DNA of 64,000 nt. Source: Pseudopyrenochaeta lycopersici (Eukaryota > Ascomycota > Dothideomycetes > Pleosporales > Pseudopyrenochaetaceae). The position numbers and the translations under genes were made by a program. Positions 1 through 11,376 of this stretch are shown here, in pieces. The number at the start of each line of letters is the position of its first letter. The first letter of the stretch is position 1. The stretch is taken from the NCBI GenBank assembly GCA_003313425.1, contig NHZP01000004.1, positions 1,674,001 to 1,738,000 on the forward strand. The letters run 5' to 3'. Below the pieces are notes generated by a model. It was not told where the DNA came from, did no database searches, and saw nothing but the letters and a program-made list of their open reading frames with translations.

Positions 1-436
1 CAAAGTCCATGCAATACTCGACTGGGAATTTACGCATGCAATGCCAGCACAATTTTCTTGTGATCCACCATGGTGGCTTATATTGAAAGGACCAGATATG
101 TGGCTAGAACATTATAGCATGGGAGAGTTTCTGGTTGGTTATGAGCCAAGATTAGAGCAGTTCCTTCGCGCCTTAGAGCGAGTAGAGGCAAGGTCGCGAC
201 CAAAAGAACCCAAGCTTTCGACTCAAATGCGAGAATCCTGGGAAAGTGGCCGGTTTTGGTTTGATTATGGGATCAGGAAGAGCCTGGATGTAGATGATAT
301 TTACTGGGGTGCGCTTCATCGGGAAGGAGATGATTTGCTCGATGAAGAACAACAGAAAAAGATGGAAGAGTTGGTGGAAACAAAGGTGGAGGACCTGAAA
401 GCATATGATAAAGAGTGCAAAGAGAGAAGTTTATAA
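1..436 (+). CDS. APH-like phosphotransferase family protein, 3' end only
   Basis: The reading frame is open from base 2, so the gene begins before the window and only the last ~144 residues are seen. The segment ILDWEF at the left edge is the metal-binding Asp region of aminoglycoside-phosphotransferase/choline-kinase-like folds. It is followed by a PPWW segment and a long charged helical tail (WESGRFWFDYGIRKS, then DDIYWGALH), typical of the large fungal APH-like family. Substrates of these fungal proteins are mostly unknown, so neither drug resistance nor a specific kinase activity should be assumed. The catalytic loop and ATP-binding lobe lie outside the window. Stop at 434-436. The family call rests on recognised motifs only. 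Confidence 0.72.
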   Translation, partial: KVHAILDWEFTHAMPAQFSCDPPWWLILKGPDMWLEHYSMGEFLVGYEPRLEQFLRALERVEARSRPKEPKLSTQMRESWESGRFWFDYGIRKSLDVDDIYWGALHREGDDLLDEEQQKKMEELVETKVEDLKAYDKECKERSL

Positions 437-1675
437 GGAAGAGTGAAAAGAACAGCCTGATGATTCAATTTAATAGATTTAGAGAAAACATGAGCGGGTC
501 GAAAAGCCTATAGCAGTAACGGCCGGATGAGTGTTAGAGAGTAAGTTATTTTAAGTAAATTAGCTGGATGAACTAGCTGGACACGACCAGCGCTGAATTG
601 GCTCAGCGTCAATGGGTTACTATGATGTGGTGGGCTTGCGTGAACCGCTCGCAATGAGACTTGATGCTCGTCACTACCGCCCTTTGTGAGCGACATGTAA
701 GAGAAACGCTTGGAATAGTTAATGAATAAAATGAAACGTAATTAAGTTTTTTGAACGCCACTTTTGCAATTAAGCAGCAGAAATATAAGAAGGCATCTGA
801 ATAAGCAACAAGCGACTTGAACAGACGTTTGGGCGTTATATGACCTTGCCAGCGCTTGCGGAACAACGGCTGGCCTACTTTGGCTACAGGGTTATCATCG
901 ATTGTGCAAGTGAGTGCATATAACCACTGCACGAAGGATGGATGGCCCTGAGCCTCGCGCCCAGATGTCGGTTGACGCAAGTGCAGACATCTTTTACTTA
1001 CATGGTCAAAGGTAGTTACCCCTTTGTCAAGATACGAGCAGATGCAGCCACTGACGTACATGGTCATTGTGGTGGGCAAGGGTTCGACGAGTTCGTTCCT
1101 TTCTGTAGGCGATACTTTCGCACATGCACGACCTGTGCCGTTGGCCCAATTGCTCCGATAACGATGGTCCCTCAACCTGGTTCCGGCGGATTTCGATTGA
1201 TCATGGTAATTCAGCATCACAAGAGCCTATTGACTATGTATCCTTATTTAATATGCACCTACGTATAGGCCAATGACCAGTACCATCAATTCAGTGCATG
1301 TGGAGTCGAGATTGCTGTTCGATAGTAGGACGTTTTCCTGTCCATAAATTATGTAATCCTCTAGCCGGAAAATAATTGGTGAGCAGGCATTTTTTTAATT
1401 GAAATAAGGCTCGCTACTTGTCAGTCTATAAATCTGCCATCGGCTTTGTTATATCTCTCAAATTTTAGCAAGATGAGTCATTCCTAGCCGTAGAACACGT
1501 GACAGCGGATGCTCAGATGCACTTTTGTTATAGGACTGGCGATCGGGGCGCTGAAGATGGATGACTAACAAGAACTGGCCAAACAGATGGTTACAAACAT
1601 CTCCCCAAACGTTGAAGCTTAATTCTTGGAGCAGTAGCCCACCGCCAAATGGCAGCACACGCCCCTGTCAGGTAT
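437..1675. other. intergenic region, no supported gene
   Basis: Between the kinase stop and the HAD start codon. Open frames on both strands (for example 609-1220 minus and 942-1268 plus) overlap each other, have no recognisable motif and no intron signals linking them. The last ~200 bases before 1676 are presumably the HAD promoter and 5' UTR. Confidence 0.5.
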
Positions 1676-2948
1676 ATGAAGAGTCTGCCTCGATGCAGTA
1701 TCTATCGCGTACTACCACGCCGTGCTCTACAGACAGTAGCAGATCCTGCCGTCCGTGTCCCCAATTTCGCGTTTGCTTTTGAGTAAGATCAGGTACGCGT
1801 CGGGCACCAAATACCACTGCTGACAGGTGTCAGCATTGACGGAGTACTCGTGCGAAGCTCAGATGCTCTACCTCGCGCCCACAAAGCACTCTCATACCTT
1901 CAATCGCAACGCATTCCCTACATTCTCCTCACAAATGGCGGCGGGAAGCACGAGTCCGAACGAGTGGCCGAATTGAGTAAAAAGCTAGGTGTGCCACTCG
2001 ATACCTCCAGTTTAGTTCAGAGCCATACTCCATTTGCCGATATGAATCATCTCAAGGACAAGACGGTTATGGTCGTGGGTGGGGAAATGGATAAGTGCAG
2101 GGCGGTTGCCGAAAAATATGGGTGAGTAAAAGCGCGGTTTTTTACATTCTCGTTTCCTGCTGAACTTGCATAGATTCAAAACGGTCATCACACCCGGCGA
2201 CATCTTGACAGCATACCCCGACATCTGGCCGTTCTCTCAGCACCTACTCCCGTACTACAAGAGCTTCGCGCGTCCGCTACCCGCCCCTATTGACCCTGCC
2301 TCGCCGTCAACGTCGCTCCGCATTGATGCCATCTTCGTTTACAACGACCCTCGAGATTGGGGCTTAGATTCGCAAATCATCAAAGACATTTTATTATCTA
2401 AGCAGGGCATACTTGGCACACTGTCCTCAAAGAATGGTAATCCCGCGCTACCGAATCGCGGCTACCAGCAGGATGGTCAACCAACACTGTTTTTTTCGAA
2501 TCCAGACCTGTTGTGGGCAGCAAAATATCATCTCCCGAGATTAGGTCAGGGCGGATTTCGGGAAGCATTGGAAGGCATTTGGGCGGCAATTACAGGCGGT
2601 GAGACAAATGGGGTGAAGTTAGAAAAGGTGGTTATGGGGAAGCCATACCCGACAACCTACGAATTTGCGGAAAAACGTCTTATTTCACATCGGCGGCATC
2701 TATTGGGATCCCATGGTGACCTGCTAGGGCACCTGAAAACTGTATATATGGTTGGCGACAACCCAGCCAGTGATATAGCGGGCAGTAATAACTACAAGAG
2801 CCCTAACGGAACGGATTGGGCTAGTGTACTAGTTCAGACGGGCGTATACACAGAAGGAACGACACCAGCTTATGAACCACGCAAAATCGTAGGGGATGTG
2901 TGGGATGCTGTTACATGGGCTACGAAGCAACAGAGGTGGATGTGCTGA
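1676..2948 (+). CDS. HAD-superfamily class IIA hydrolase, mitochondrial CECR5/YKR070W-like
   Basis: Exons 1676-1782, 1834-2121 and 2174-2948 give 389 residues. The introns (51 and 52 nt) are fixed by the protein: the first join rebuilds motif I FDIDGVLVRS (nucleophile D36, D38), the second restores KYGFKTVITPGDI. Motif II is LLTNGG, and motif IV is GDNPASDIAGS near the C-terminus. Class IIA HAD proteins of this type (TIGR01456-like) are predicted phosphatases; the physiological substrate is not known. The first ~30 residues carry arginines at 6, 11, 15 and 16 and no acidic residue before D23, which suggests a mitochondrial presequence. The start at 1676 is the ATG that supplies this leader in frame with motif I. 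Confidence 0.9.
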
Positions 2949-5019
2949 TTCTTTTCGCCCCAATGCATTGGCGGATCTCACTAAGTTCTGAGTTATCACA
3001 TGCACAGCATGGCGTCGGTGGTGATCCTGTCGAAATACGTTCTACAGCAATTGGCTGCGACTCTCATGGTTCTTCACAAACTGTCTCCCCGCTATTGGCG
3101 AACCTGGCTATCGCCAAATCAAAGTTATGCTCACTGTTGAAACCGAATACAACGACATGCTATAGCGTCTATATCTCGGTTATCGCATATGTGCACCTAG
3201 ATTGCGCTGAAGATGCCACATGAACCATATCATCAATCAATCGGGTTCAAATCTCCTCGAATACATGCGAAACAAAAGTAATGCCTGCTAGGTGGAGTTT
3301 AGCATAATGTGCAAGAGAACATCTGGATCATGGTATTGACTGTAATTGGAGGAGTTGCGTTGATTAGAGTTGTGGTCAGTGTACAATTAACCAAGGTGAT
3401 TATAGTACACACTTGCTGCTGTTTTCTGTCATTCCCTTAAAGCCTCTATATAGATAGACTAGGTCAAGATATATATCTATATTGTAAACTCGAGGGCTGG
3501 TGAAGCAAAGTAAAGGCAGGTGCGAGTGCAGATCTCACAGTAAATACTTTGCACAATCTGTGAGTAAGAATTGCCATTAGCAGATAAGATCGATCTAATT
3601 CTAATGATTCCAAATAATAGGCCAAAGACGTAGCAAATCACGGCTTTTCGGTGTCTATATATAGGCATACCTATACTAGATACATAGATCACGTGTTGCC
3701 TTGAAAGAGGAAGTGGTGTATTTATTTCAGTATAAACATTGGCGCGATACGTCGCTGACACACATCATACGACCAAATGTTTGTTTACACAGATGTCTGG
3801 GTTTAATCAGGTATTAGCTACGCAAGGCAAGGATTCAACGTTTACATTGTGTTGTTGAGGATTCCCATATTTTAGTCGTTTCTCACCATTGCGTCTCCCT
3901 CGGACCTAAGTTAATTAGACCATTCAAAAAACATTGCAAGCCGCAATGCAAAAATAATATCGGTACCAGCTTCCTGAAACCAAGATCGAATTTCTGCACT
4001 CGCCATATGATAGGGAATATGAGCGAGTATCCTTTGGCCTGAGTCTTGAGTATATCTAGTAAAGTCTTAAGCGCATGCTGTACAGACAGTGACTAGAATA
4101 TGCATGGGATTATACCATAGTATGCAATAAATCGTAAGCAATAAATCAGTAAGATTTGTTGCAAGGCTCTGTACGTTTTCTGAAATTCCTTAAATAAGAG
4201 TGGGCATTTGCATCTGCAACATAGATCGGCTTTCAGCGTACTAGATTCATGGCGGACTCGCATCTCCCGATTGCGGGACATATTAAACACCTATAGGTTG
4301 GCGTTAGTTAGAGGCTATGAGATTAATAAAGCATCATGTATAGGATGTGTTGGGTGTATACAGCAAGTAGGCAGAGGCATGTTACGCCATGATCATTCAT
4401 GGCGAACTCTATCACTGAGCAAATATCAGACGCAGCTTCAGGATTCACCTCTCACTAGGAAGGCAGTGAATGCTTTGCCTGACGACTGCCACCTTGCAAA
4501 TATCGCAGCATTCTCTTCTCGCCACCAAACCATCAGTCAGGTGAACGAACCAAAACCGTGCCAATATCGATCCCAGCCACAAACAGCAACCATTCCTGTT
4601 ATCTACCTCTCTTAGTCTGCAGCGAAAAAATTGCCGACGAAGACTTGGTGTCGTCGCGGTGCGATGCAGTAAGTACTGCACCTTCTGCTTCTGTACAGCT
4701 CCTGCTTTCTTTCTCGTTGGCAGTCTCAATATGTCCTCACACTCACCTAAACGACATTAAGATCGCCGTGTCTCCGCTATTGTACACTACAAAAGGCAGA
4801 CTGTCTTCAGGTACGCTCAGGCAGAGTAACGGCTTCTCTCACTCGCCCATCCGTGTCGCAAAGCGTGCGGCTCGCGACTTGCTGCACGATAGCGGCAGAC
4901 AACACAGTGATCGCATTGCCACTTTCTGCACGCATCCTATTCAGTTCCCTGCACTGTTTGGCTACATGATTGAAAGGACCACTACAGAGACACTCAGATA
5001 GCTGGAAATATTTGCGGAC
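2949..5019. other. AT-rich intergenic region, no supported gene
   Basis: About 2 kb. The middle part (~3200-4200) is AT-rich with short TATA/ATAT palindromic runs (for example 3445-3485). The last ~600 bases are richer in C and T, and more balanced, like a fungal promoter and 5' leader for the gene starting at 5020. Short open frames here are interrupted and show no family motif. Confidence 0.45.
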
Positions 5020-7146
5020 ATGGCGTGTCGGTTCCACCAAGAAGAGGATGAAGCTGAGTGGAATCAGTCGATACTTAGCCGTATCCCTTCAGCTGGGGTC
5101 AACAAGCTTCAACCGAATCCTAGGATAACAACAGGTCCTTGGCAATTAATGCAAACAAGCGATCTTGGAGAATATGAGATTGGAGAATATACTGCCAGTC
5201 ACGCCCCTGCAGCCGTCGATAGCCTGCTGTCTTCAAATACACCCACAGCGACTCCGTCAAAAGTAAATCCTATTCAATCGGTGCTGCCAGTGAGAGGTTC
5301 TACCGCCACCCAGGATCTTGGAGTGGCGATCAATCACACAAGCATCTTCAGATCTCCAACCGAACATACAAAAGCAAAACTCAGCGAGAATGTTCCTAAA
5401 GGCCCACATGATATTGATGGTTACCACCATGAAAAGCTCTTTGGGAGGGTTTCTAATCCAATTTGCCTGCATGAGCGAATGGGAGAATTCAACGGTCAGG
5501 TCGTATTTATTGCTCACCCCAACAGAGATATTTCGGCACATCAGTGGTCCTCTGAATCCTTTCAGTGGGAAAATATTGGACAGTGTGTTCATTCATGTGA
5601 CCAAAACGAGGGCTCTCTTGCTTCCGATCGCTTGAAAGAATGTGGAGCAGCTTATTGCCCTATAAATTTCTTTACCCTCGCTGCGGAGAACCGCAAGAAG
5701 CTCATGGCCGATTTTGATACACCGGGAGAAGCACTAGTTGGGGTTCACCAATCACCTCTTGGTAACTTCAGTCAGATGGAGGTACTGTTTACAGCTTCTG
5801 GCTTGACTGACGAAGACTTTCCGATCTTCCCTCTCGGAAGTGAATGTCCTCGTTTTCTCCTGGAACCAACCCACCTGAAGCAACCCGCCGCGATATATGC
5901 TACAATCAGAAAAGAGTATCTGGAGGACCCTTTTCTGGCACCTCCAAGGTCTTCGTCTTCTCATGTAGTTCCCAGTCTCCAACCTAAAAGTGATGTTGTC
6001 GACTCAAAAGCCTCATTGGACTTTGATTACGAGTTTCCTTACAAGTCGAGTGGATCGACAGTGTCAGTATTGGAACCCATAAATGAGCTTGCTCCTAGAG
6101 ATCTCGACTTAGAGAGGGCGACGGACCACCACGCAAAAACATATCGCCATCCCACATCACCAAATAGCACGTCACAGCAAGCTATTAGCGACATCAAACT
6201 AGAAGAAGATGGGACAAGCGGTGTCGTATTTCCTGTCAGGTATGGTGTACCACCACCAAACACGACATTTCAGTCGTCACTAGATATAATTCGTAGTTGT
6301 CGGAATCTCAAGAATAAGCCAGCCGTAGTCGGGGACCAGACCACACGGCTTAGCTTTTCAATTCCGGGGTATATCGCAATCCCGAAGAACACAAATCTTC
6401 AGTCTACAGATCGTTCATTATTCCCCCTTCGAGTATTTACAGTCGCCAACCCTCACAAAGTCATCTCGAATCTAAGTGCCTCTGCTCCTGCATACCTGAG
6501 CACCAAAGTATCAGTTCCAGGATCAGAATGTTTAGATACAGAAGCAACAACTGTCAAAACTCATGCCAAGGCACTTAAATTCAGCTACCCAGATAGCCTC
6601 GGGCAGGCCCAAGAGTACGAAATAGCAAACGGATTAGGGCAGCAGGACCCCACTCCACAGAGTTTTAAGGGCCCATTCTTCAAGGACTCCAAGCCAACTA
6701 CTAGTGATCCCACCATATCACTTTCCATCCGTATGGATGAAGAAGAAAAGCTTCTGAACTGGTTCCGTGATGGGCACCGTCCTGCTCGACAATTAGAGTA
6801 TGCCAAAACCTTGGTATCTGCTGCGGCGCCGATCAGCAAAAGCCGGACCTTCGGTATTATTAGCAAAGCTTCCTGTATACACAAAGAAGGACAGTATGAT
6901 AACAACGCACCCTTTGTTCGTTTATATGAAGGTCTCTCTGAGTATATTGAAGAACATCGCAATGGTAGTGGGCAGTCTTACTTTACACGAGCTTGGAAAG
7001 CCGCACCACCGCAATTGCGAGACTTGGGAATAGACGGTAATAACAGTTACTTCAACAACTCTACTCTCGCAAGGTCGAGTGGCATGGTCCAGGAAGCCGC
7101 TCGACCTGCGTGGGATGCAATGGAACCCTCTCTCGTTCCAGCTTGA
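5020..7146 (+). CDS. hypothetical protein, 708 residues, single exon
   Basis: A single uninterrupted frame from ATG 5020 to TGA 7146, the longest intronless gene in the window. I do not recognise any domain. The product is Ser/Thr/Pro-rich and probably largely disordered, with no signal peptide and no membrane segment visible. A more regular charged stretch lies at about residues 570-590 (MDEEEKLLNWFRDGHR), and the C-terminal ~80 residues contain aromatic-rich segments (YEGLSEYIEEHR, SYFTRAWKA) that may be a small folded unit. Its length makes chance openness unlikely. It is probably a fast-evolving, lineage-restricted gene. An upstream exon cannot be excluded. Confidence 0.6.
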   Translation: MACRFHQEEDEAEWNQSILSRIPSAGVNKLQPNPRITTGPWQLMQTSDLGEYEIGEYTASHAPAAVDSLLSSNTPTATPSKVNPIQSVLPVRGSTATQDLGVAINHTSIFRSPTEHTKAKLSENVPKGPHDIDGYHHEKLFGRVSNPICLHERMGEFNGQVVFIAHPNRDISAHQWSSESFQWENIGQCVHSCDQNEGSLASDRLKECGAAYCPINFFTLAAENRKKLMADFDTPGEALVGVHQSPLGNFSQMEVLFTASGLTDEDFPIFPLGSECPRFLLEPTHLKQPAAIYATIRKEYLEDPFLAPPRSSSSHVVPSLQPKSDVVDSKASLDFDYEFPYKSSGSTVSVLEPINELAPRDLDLERATDHHAKTYRHPTSPNSTSQQAISDIKLEEDGTSGVVFPVRYGVPPPNTTFQSSLDIIRSCRNLKNKPAVVGDQTTRLSFSIPGYIAIPKNTNLQSTDRSLFPLRVFTVANPHKVISNLSASAPAYLSTKVSVPGSECLDTEATTVKTHAKALKFSYPDSLGQAQEYEIANGLGQQDPTPQSFKGPFFKDSKPTTSDPTISLSIRMDEEEKLLNWFRDGHRPARQLEYAKTLVSAAAPISKSRTFGIISKASCIHKEGQYDNNAPFVRLYEGLSEYIEEHRNGSGQSYFTRAWKAAPPQLRDLGIDGNNSYFNNSTLARSSGMVQEAARPAWDAMEPSLVPA

Positions 7147-7571
7147 GCCCGAGCCTCCTATGTATTTCTGAGATCTGATAGACACATGTAAGGACATATC
7201 TGGTATGCTTCTTTATCGGCCCGCTATCATTGCGTGTTCTCCCAGGCTTGATTGCCAACATTTAAGGCCGTGGACATTAAATGCTTCCAGAAAACGAGGA
7301 TAATGGTATAGGAAGGGAATCAGGTTATATCAATGGTGTACGTACGTCTCAAATTGAACAAAAATAGATTCTATGATATCGCCATTGCACACTGTCTAAC
7401 AATGTCACCAGAGGTTGCGCGTTGCATGTGTTCACCTTGCCAGTTATCGCCCGGCTTTAAGCGGGGATAACTCGAAATCTGCTGATGCGTCATTGTCTCA
7501 CCTCGGGGCCTGCCTTTCGCCATATACCTATTACAACGCATCTGACCAAGTGCAAACTTGCTGTGTGGCTG
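7147..7571. other. intergenic / promoter of the F-box gene
   Basis: No gene seen. An ATG at 7485 is in frame with the F-box gene and would add 29 residues. I preferred 7572 because the conserved-looking F-box region begins directly after it. Confidence 0.4.
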
Positions 7572-8997
7572 ATGGATCCAGTGGTTAAACTAGGAGGTTA
7601 TCTGCCCGATGAGTTACTCCTCGAGGTCTTGGTGCATCTCCAAAGGTGGGACACACTTGAGCGACAAACAGCACTGGCCAGCTTCTCGGCGGTTAATAGG
7701 TAACGATTGCATCAAAGGAATTGTTGCGTAAACTGACGAAACCAGGCAATGGTACGATATAGCGATTCGGCCTCTGTACGAATCACCCTATCTATGCGGT
7801 CGGGCCTATGAGCTTTTCGTCCGTACAGTATGTCCCTCTGTACTTGCACACATTAAGGTAAGAGCCGAGTAGAGCTGTATAGAAGACAGGTACTAATCCG
7901 TAGAAGCCAACGGCGTTATCCGGCCTTGTCAAAGTCTTAGACTTGTCACACATAGTACAGTACGTACATTCCCAGGCACAGAGCTTGTATACGACATGAA
8001 CTAACATGTTACACTCACTTGTAGTCAGGGCAACAAGTCTACCACAGCAAGATTACTTGGGCGAACTAAAACTTCTCTTCAAATTTTCATTGCACCGCAA
8101 GCCAGTTTTGCTATCAATTGCTGGGCGAGTCTCAGTAAATGTATGCGGCTACGTGTACTCGACCTGAGTCTGGTTTCTGAATGTATCAGCTTTCAGAGCT
8201 TGAATCAAACCATACGCCAATTGGGTGAGCTGCGGGAACTTTATTTGCCGCGTTGCTCGTCGACCTACGAGGGGATGGCATTGTCAATGAACGTTCGCTG
8301 GCCACCGAAGCTCCAGCACCTTTCCCTATCTGGTTCTGTGTCCGGAAAGTTCCTTTGGGATATGCTACGCCAGCCGGACAACTTTCCACCCACTTTCTCT
8401 TCGCTCAGTATCCTCCATAGCCCTGCGCTGGATCATCAAGGCATCAAATCACTGCTCTGTAATTTGGCCGAAAGTCTGACCACCGTCGAACTTCGAGCGC
8501 TTCCAACGGTGAAGCAGGGTCGTTTCAACCATGTTCTAGATTGGCTTCCGAATCTGACTTCTCTGACTATCGCACTTGATTACATAGACACACGGTTCGG
8601 TAACATGCCATTAGACTTTACTCCAGCGCGGTGGCGTGAGTCTAAACCGTTACAAAGACTTTCTCTGGTTACTTCTGGTCAGACCGGAGATCCGTCGCGA
8701 AGCTTTGCGGCCGTCGATCTATATTCACTCATTGATGAGCGTTTCTTAGGTCGCTTGCGCTATTTGGATATTGCACAAAGTACTGAATGGGAGAACGAAA
8801 ACGAGGGCGCAGAACTTGGTGCGCTGGAACAACTGCTAACGGAGGAGCTAGACAAGGAGAATTGGATAGAAAGAAGATGGCACTACGAGGGCTTGGGCCC
8901 CATTGGCGCAACAGATATGACTTACGAGGGATGGATAAGCGAAACAGGGATGGGAAAAAGGATGAGACCTCAACTGAGAATCCTGAAAGACCGATGA
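7572..8997 (+). CDS. F-box protein with leucine-rich-repeat-like region
   Basis: Exons 7572-7699, 7746-7857, 7904-7959 and 8025-8997 give 422 residues. The N-terminus is an F-box (LPDELLLEVLVHL, then FSAVNRQWYDIAIRPLYESP, residues ~10-60). The rest is leucine-rich with LRR-like periodicity (VLDLS, LRELYLPR, LQHLSLSGS, LTSLTIALD). The 56-nt third exon is easy to miss; it restores KVLDLSHIVHQGNK and the frame. F-box proteins recruit substrates to SCF ubiquitin ligases through Skp1, with the LRR region binding the target; the target here is unknown. An alternative start at 7485 would give 451 residues. Confidence 0.82.
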
Positions 8998-9228
8998 ACT
9001 TTCATTATTCAAGTCCAACGCCTGAGCGCAGTAGCCTTTAATATCGTCAAGATCTTGGACCTCAATTAGCATCGATGCGTCATGGTATGCGAAAAGATCA
9101 GAATTTGAAAATCGCCATCTATCTATAAGGCACAGGATCATAGTTGTCTCAATGGACTCTAACCTACCTGGCCCAGCTTGTCTATTGGATCAATCATCAG
9201 TCATTATGGTCCCCAGACTGCCTCCGTC

Positions 9229-11113
9229 CTATGTGCTACCATTCACTTTCTGTCCTTGTACGCTTCCCCGGATGCCACCCTTTCCCTTGGCACCCAGCTC
9301 GCGGAAGATAGCGTTTATGCTTAAATCAGCCCCAATGTTGATCTGTATCTCGACCTTTCCGCCTTTTGCAACACCACGGATAGCGGCCTCGCTCAGAGTT
9401 TTGCCAACCTTCCAGGTCTTTTCTCTCAGTTCCTCTTCATCTTCACTGTCGTCTTCATCGCTATCATCGTCATCGGTCGTGGCATCTTCCTTCTTTGACT
9501 TTGGTTTCGATTCGGGCTTGGTGATCTTGATGTGTCGCGAACCCTCAGCGAGTTTGATAAGCACATCGCCACCTTCTCGTGGGGTTGCGATTGTGGCGGT
9601 CCTTCTTACAGGTAGTGGCGTTTCCGCGTCAACGATAGCATGGAAGATACCAGAAGAATCGTTGCCAGAGATGCAAAGCACGCCGACAGCGGTAGACAGA
9701 TGCGGTGTCACAGTAACCATAGGATGTGTACTCTGTTCAATATCTTCGAGCTCAAATTCTTGGATGAGACTGGCTTGGATAGCGGCACCGCGGACAGCTA
9801 GCTCCGACGGGTTTATAGCAGTTGGCGACGTGGAGGGCGCAAGCACAGCCGTGCTATCTGGGAATGTAGAGCGAATAGCGGATGCGACCTTTGGTGTGTG
9901 CGAATTGCCACCAGCAAGTATGATCTCAGAAATGTCAAGAGGATCGAGGTGGGCTTTCTCAACGACGTGTGTTACCAGGCGTGTGAAAGCTGCAAAGAGC
10001 TTGCTACCTAGCAAATCATAGCGGGTGCGATTGATAGTTGCTGTAAAGTCAACGCCGCCCAGCAAGCTTTCGACAGAAAAGTTTGCAGTGGTTCCTATAG
10101 AGAGAGCCTTCTTCACAGCTTCACATTCAAGTTTCAGTTTGGCTAGCGATCGGTCGTTTTCTCGAGGGTCACCAACTGACTTGTTTTTCTTGAGGAATTC
10201 CTTGGCAAAATGATCCATGAGGACTTGGTCAAGTTTGAAGCCACTGACTTCGTAGTCATGCAGCGTTGCGAGAATGGTGTAGATGCCGCCGCGAGAGGCA
10301 ACGACAGCTATGTCTGAGCGAGTGCCACCTAGGTCCGCGACCACGACGATTTTATCGGCTAGTTGCGCACCAGGGCGGGCATCATATGCAAGGACAGCAG
10401 CGGTCGGCTCGTTGATGAACTGGAGCACTTCTATGCCCGCATCAGCCGCGGCCTTTTTGAGCGCCTCCTTCTGGGCGTCTGAGAAGTTTGTAGGCACTGT
10501 GATGACGGCGGCATTCACATCTTTGCCAAGGTAGTCTGAAGCAGATGTGCGTAGGCGCTTGAGGTGTCGGGTTGTAACTTCACTCACAGTGACGGTGTGC
10601 TCCTGCTCGTCGTCGGTATCGCGGATGCTGAAGGCCACTACGTTCCCGTCTTGTATCGGGTGTGCAGATTGGTGGCACGGAGAAGGGTCTATGGATTTGA
10701 ACCTGCGACGTTGTCAGCTGTGTCGCACGCAGTGGGAAGGACAGCCTACTCTTGGCCCAGGAAATCGCGAAAGTAGGCGACCGTATTCTTCGCATTGCGA
10801 ACGAACTGGGTCTTAGCCTGCCCGCCGTGAAGTTCCTCTCCTTCGACATAGGACAGGGTGGAGGGGATTTGGCGGTCTTATATCGTCAGCATCCAAGTAT
10901 TTGCCATGTGCGAGGGGTCGAGCGGCGCACCTCCGTCTTCGTTTGCGATAACCTCTGCTTTTCCATCCTGGCATATATGTCAGTATTCTCCACATTCCTC
11001 GAAGACTGTTTGCAGGCGGCGCTTACACCCGAAGTGAAGGCAATGGAGCTGTAAGAATTGCCAAAGGATATTCCTATGGCAACCCGCTGCGTGGGGTCGG
11101 CTGGCGCACTCAT
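9229..11113 (-). CDS. ssz1: ribosome-associated Hsp70-like protein Ssz1
   Basis: Minus-strand exons 11113-11027, 10967-10931, 10876-10750 and 10702-9229 give 574 residues. The N-terminus IGISFGNSYSSIA is the atypical Ssz1 version of the Hsp70 phosphate-1 loop (IDLGT in canonical Hsp70), followed by NEDGDRQIPS, GGQAKTQFVRN, FINEPTAAVLAY, DLGGTRSD and ILAGGNSHTPKV. The substrate-binding part is short and preceded by a strongly acidic Asp/Glu linker at 9436-9488. With the J-protein zuotin, Ssz1 forms the ribosome-associated complex, which stimulates Ssb-type Hsp70 on nascent chains in the cytosol. Divergent from rrp40 across 263 bp. Confidence 0.93.
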
Positions 11114-11376
11114 TTTGGATGGAGGCGACTTCGGAGCAGAGGACCCGTATTGGACACAGGGAGAAACAGGCTCGTTGAGAGTCGCAGAGTCTCCAAAAAT
11201 ATGGTGCACTCACGGCGTTTCCAGTGTTTTGCGGGCTGATTTTCAAAGCTAAAGATTTTACAAGTCCGGCGAAAACGCTCGGGGGTGGTGGTGCACAGAC
11301 CCCCATACTTTTCCAATGAGCTCATTTTCTGGCGCACCAGCTTGTCGAGCTCCTGCGGCCACCCACGCTTCTCCCC
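11114..11376. promoter_or_regulatory. divergent intergenic region between ssz1 and rrp40
   Basis: A 263-bp gap between the two start codons must hold both promoters. No canonical TATA box stands out. Shared control would fit the ribosome-related roles of both genes, but this is inferred from position only. Confidence 0.45.

Noticed and set aside
609..1220. 203-residue minus-strand open frame
   Set aside because: No recognisable motif, overlapped by a similar plus-strand frame, no intron signals extending it.
3236..3260. GGTTCAAATC B-box-like sequence
   Set aside because: The flanking bases do not form a T-stem and no acceptor stem or A-box could be found.
3200..4200. Possible RIP-mutated transposon remnant because of AT richness
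   Set aside because: No terminal repeats, no transposase or polymerase motifs in any frame, and no second copy in the window; AT richness alone is not enough.
4208..5001. Frames upstream of the 708-residue gene as extra exons
   Set aside because: They end in stops before 5020, share no motif with it, and no clear donor-acceptor pair joins them in frame.
9152..10021. Long plus-strand frame rich in Ser
   Set aside because: It is the antisense of the Ssz1 coding exon; the Ser run is the complement of the acidic Asp/Glu linker.
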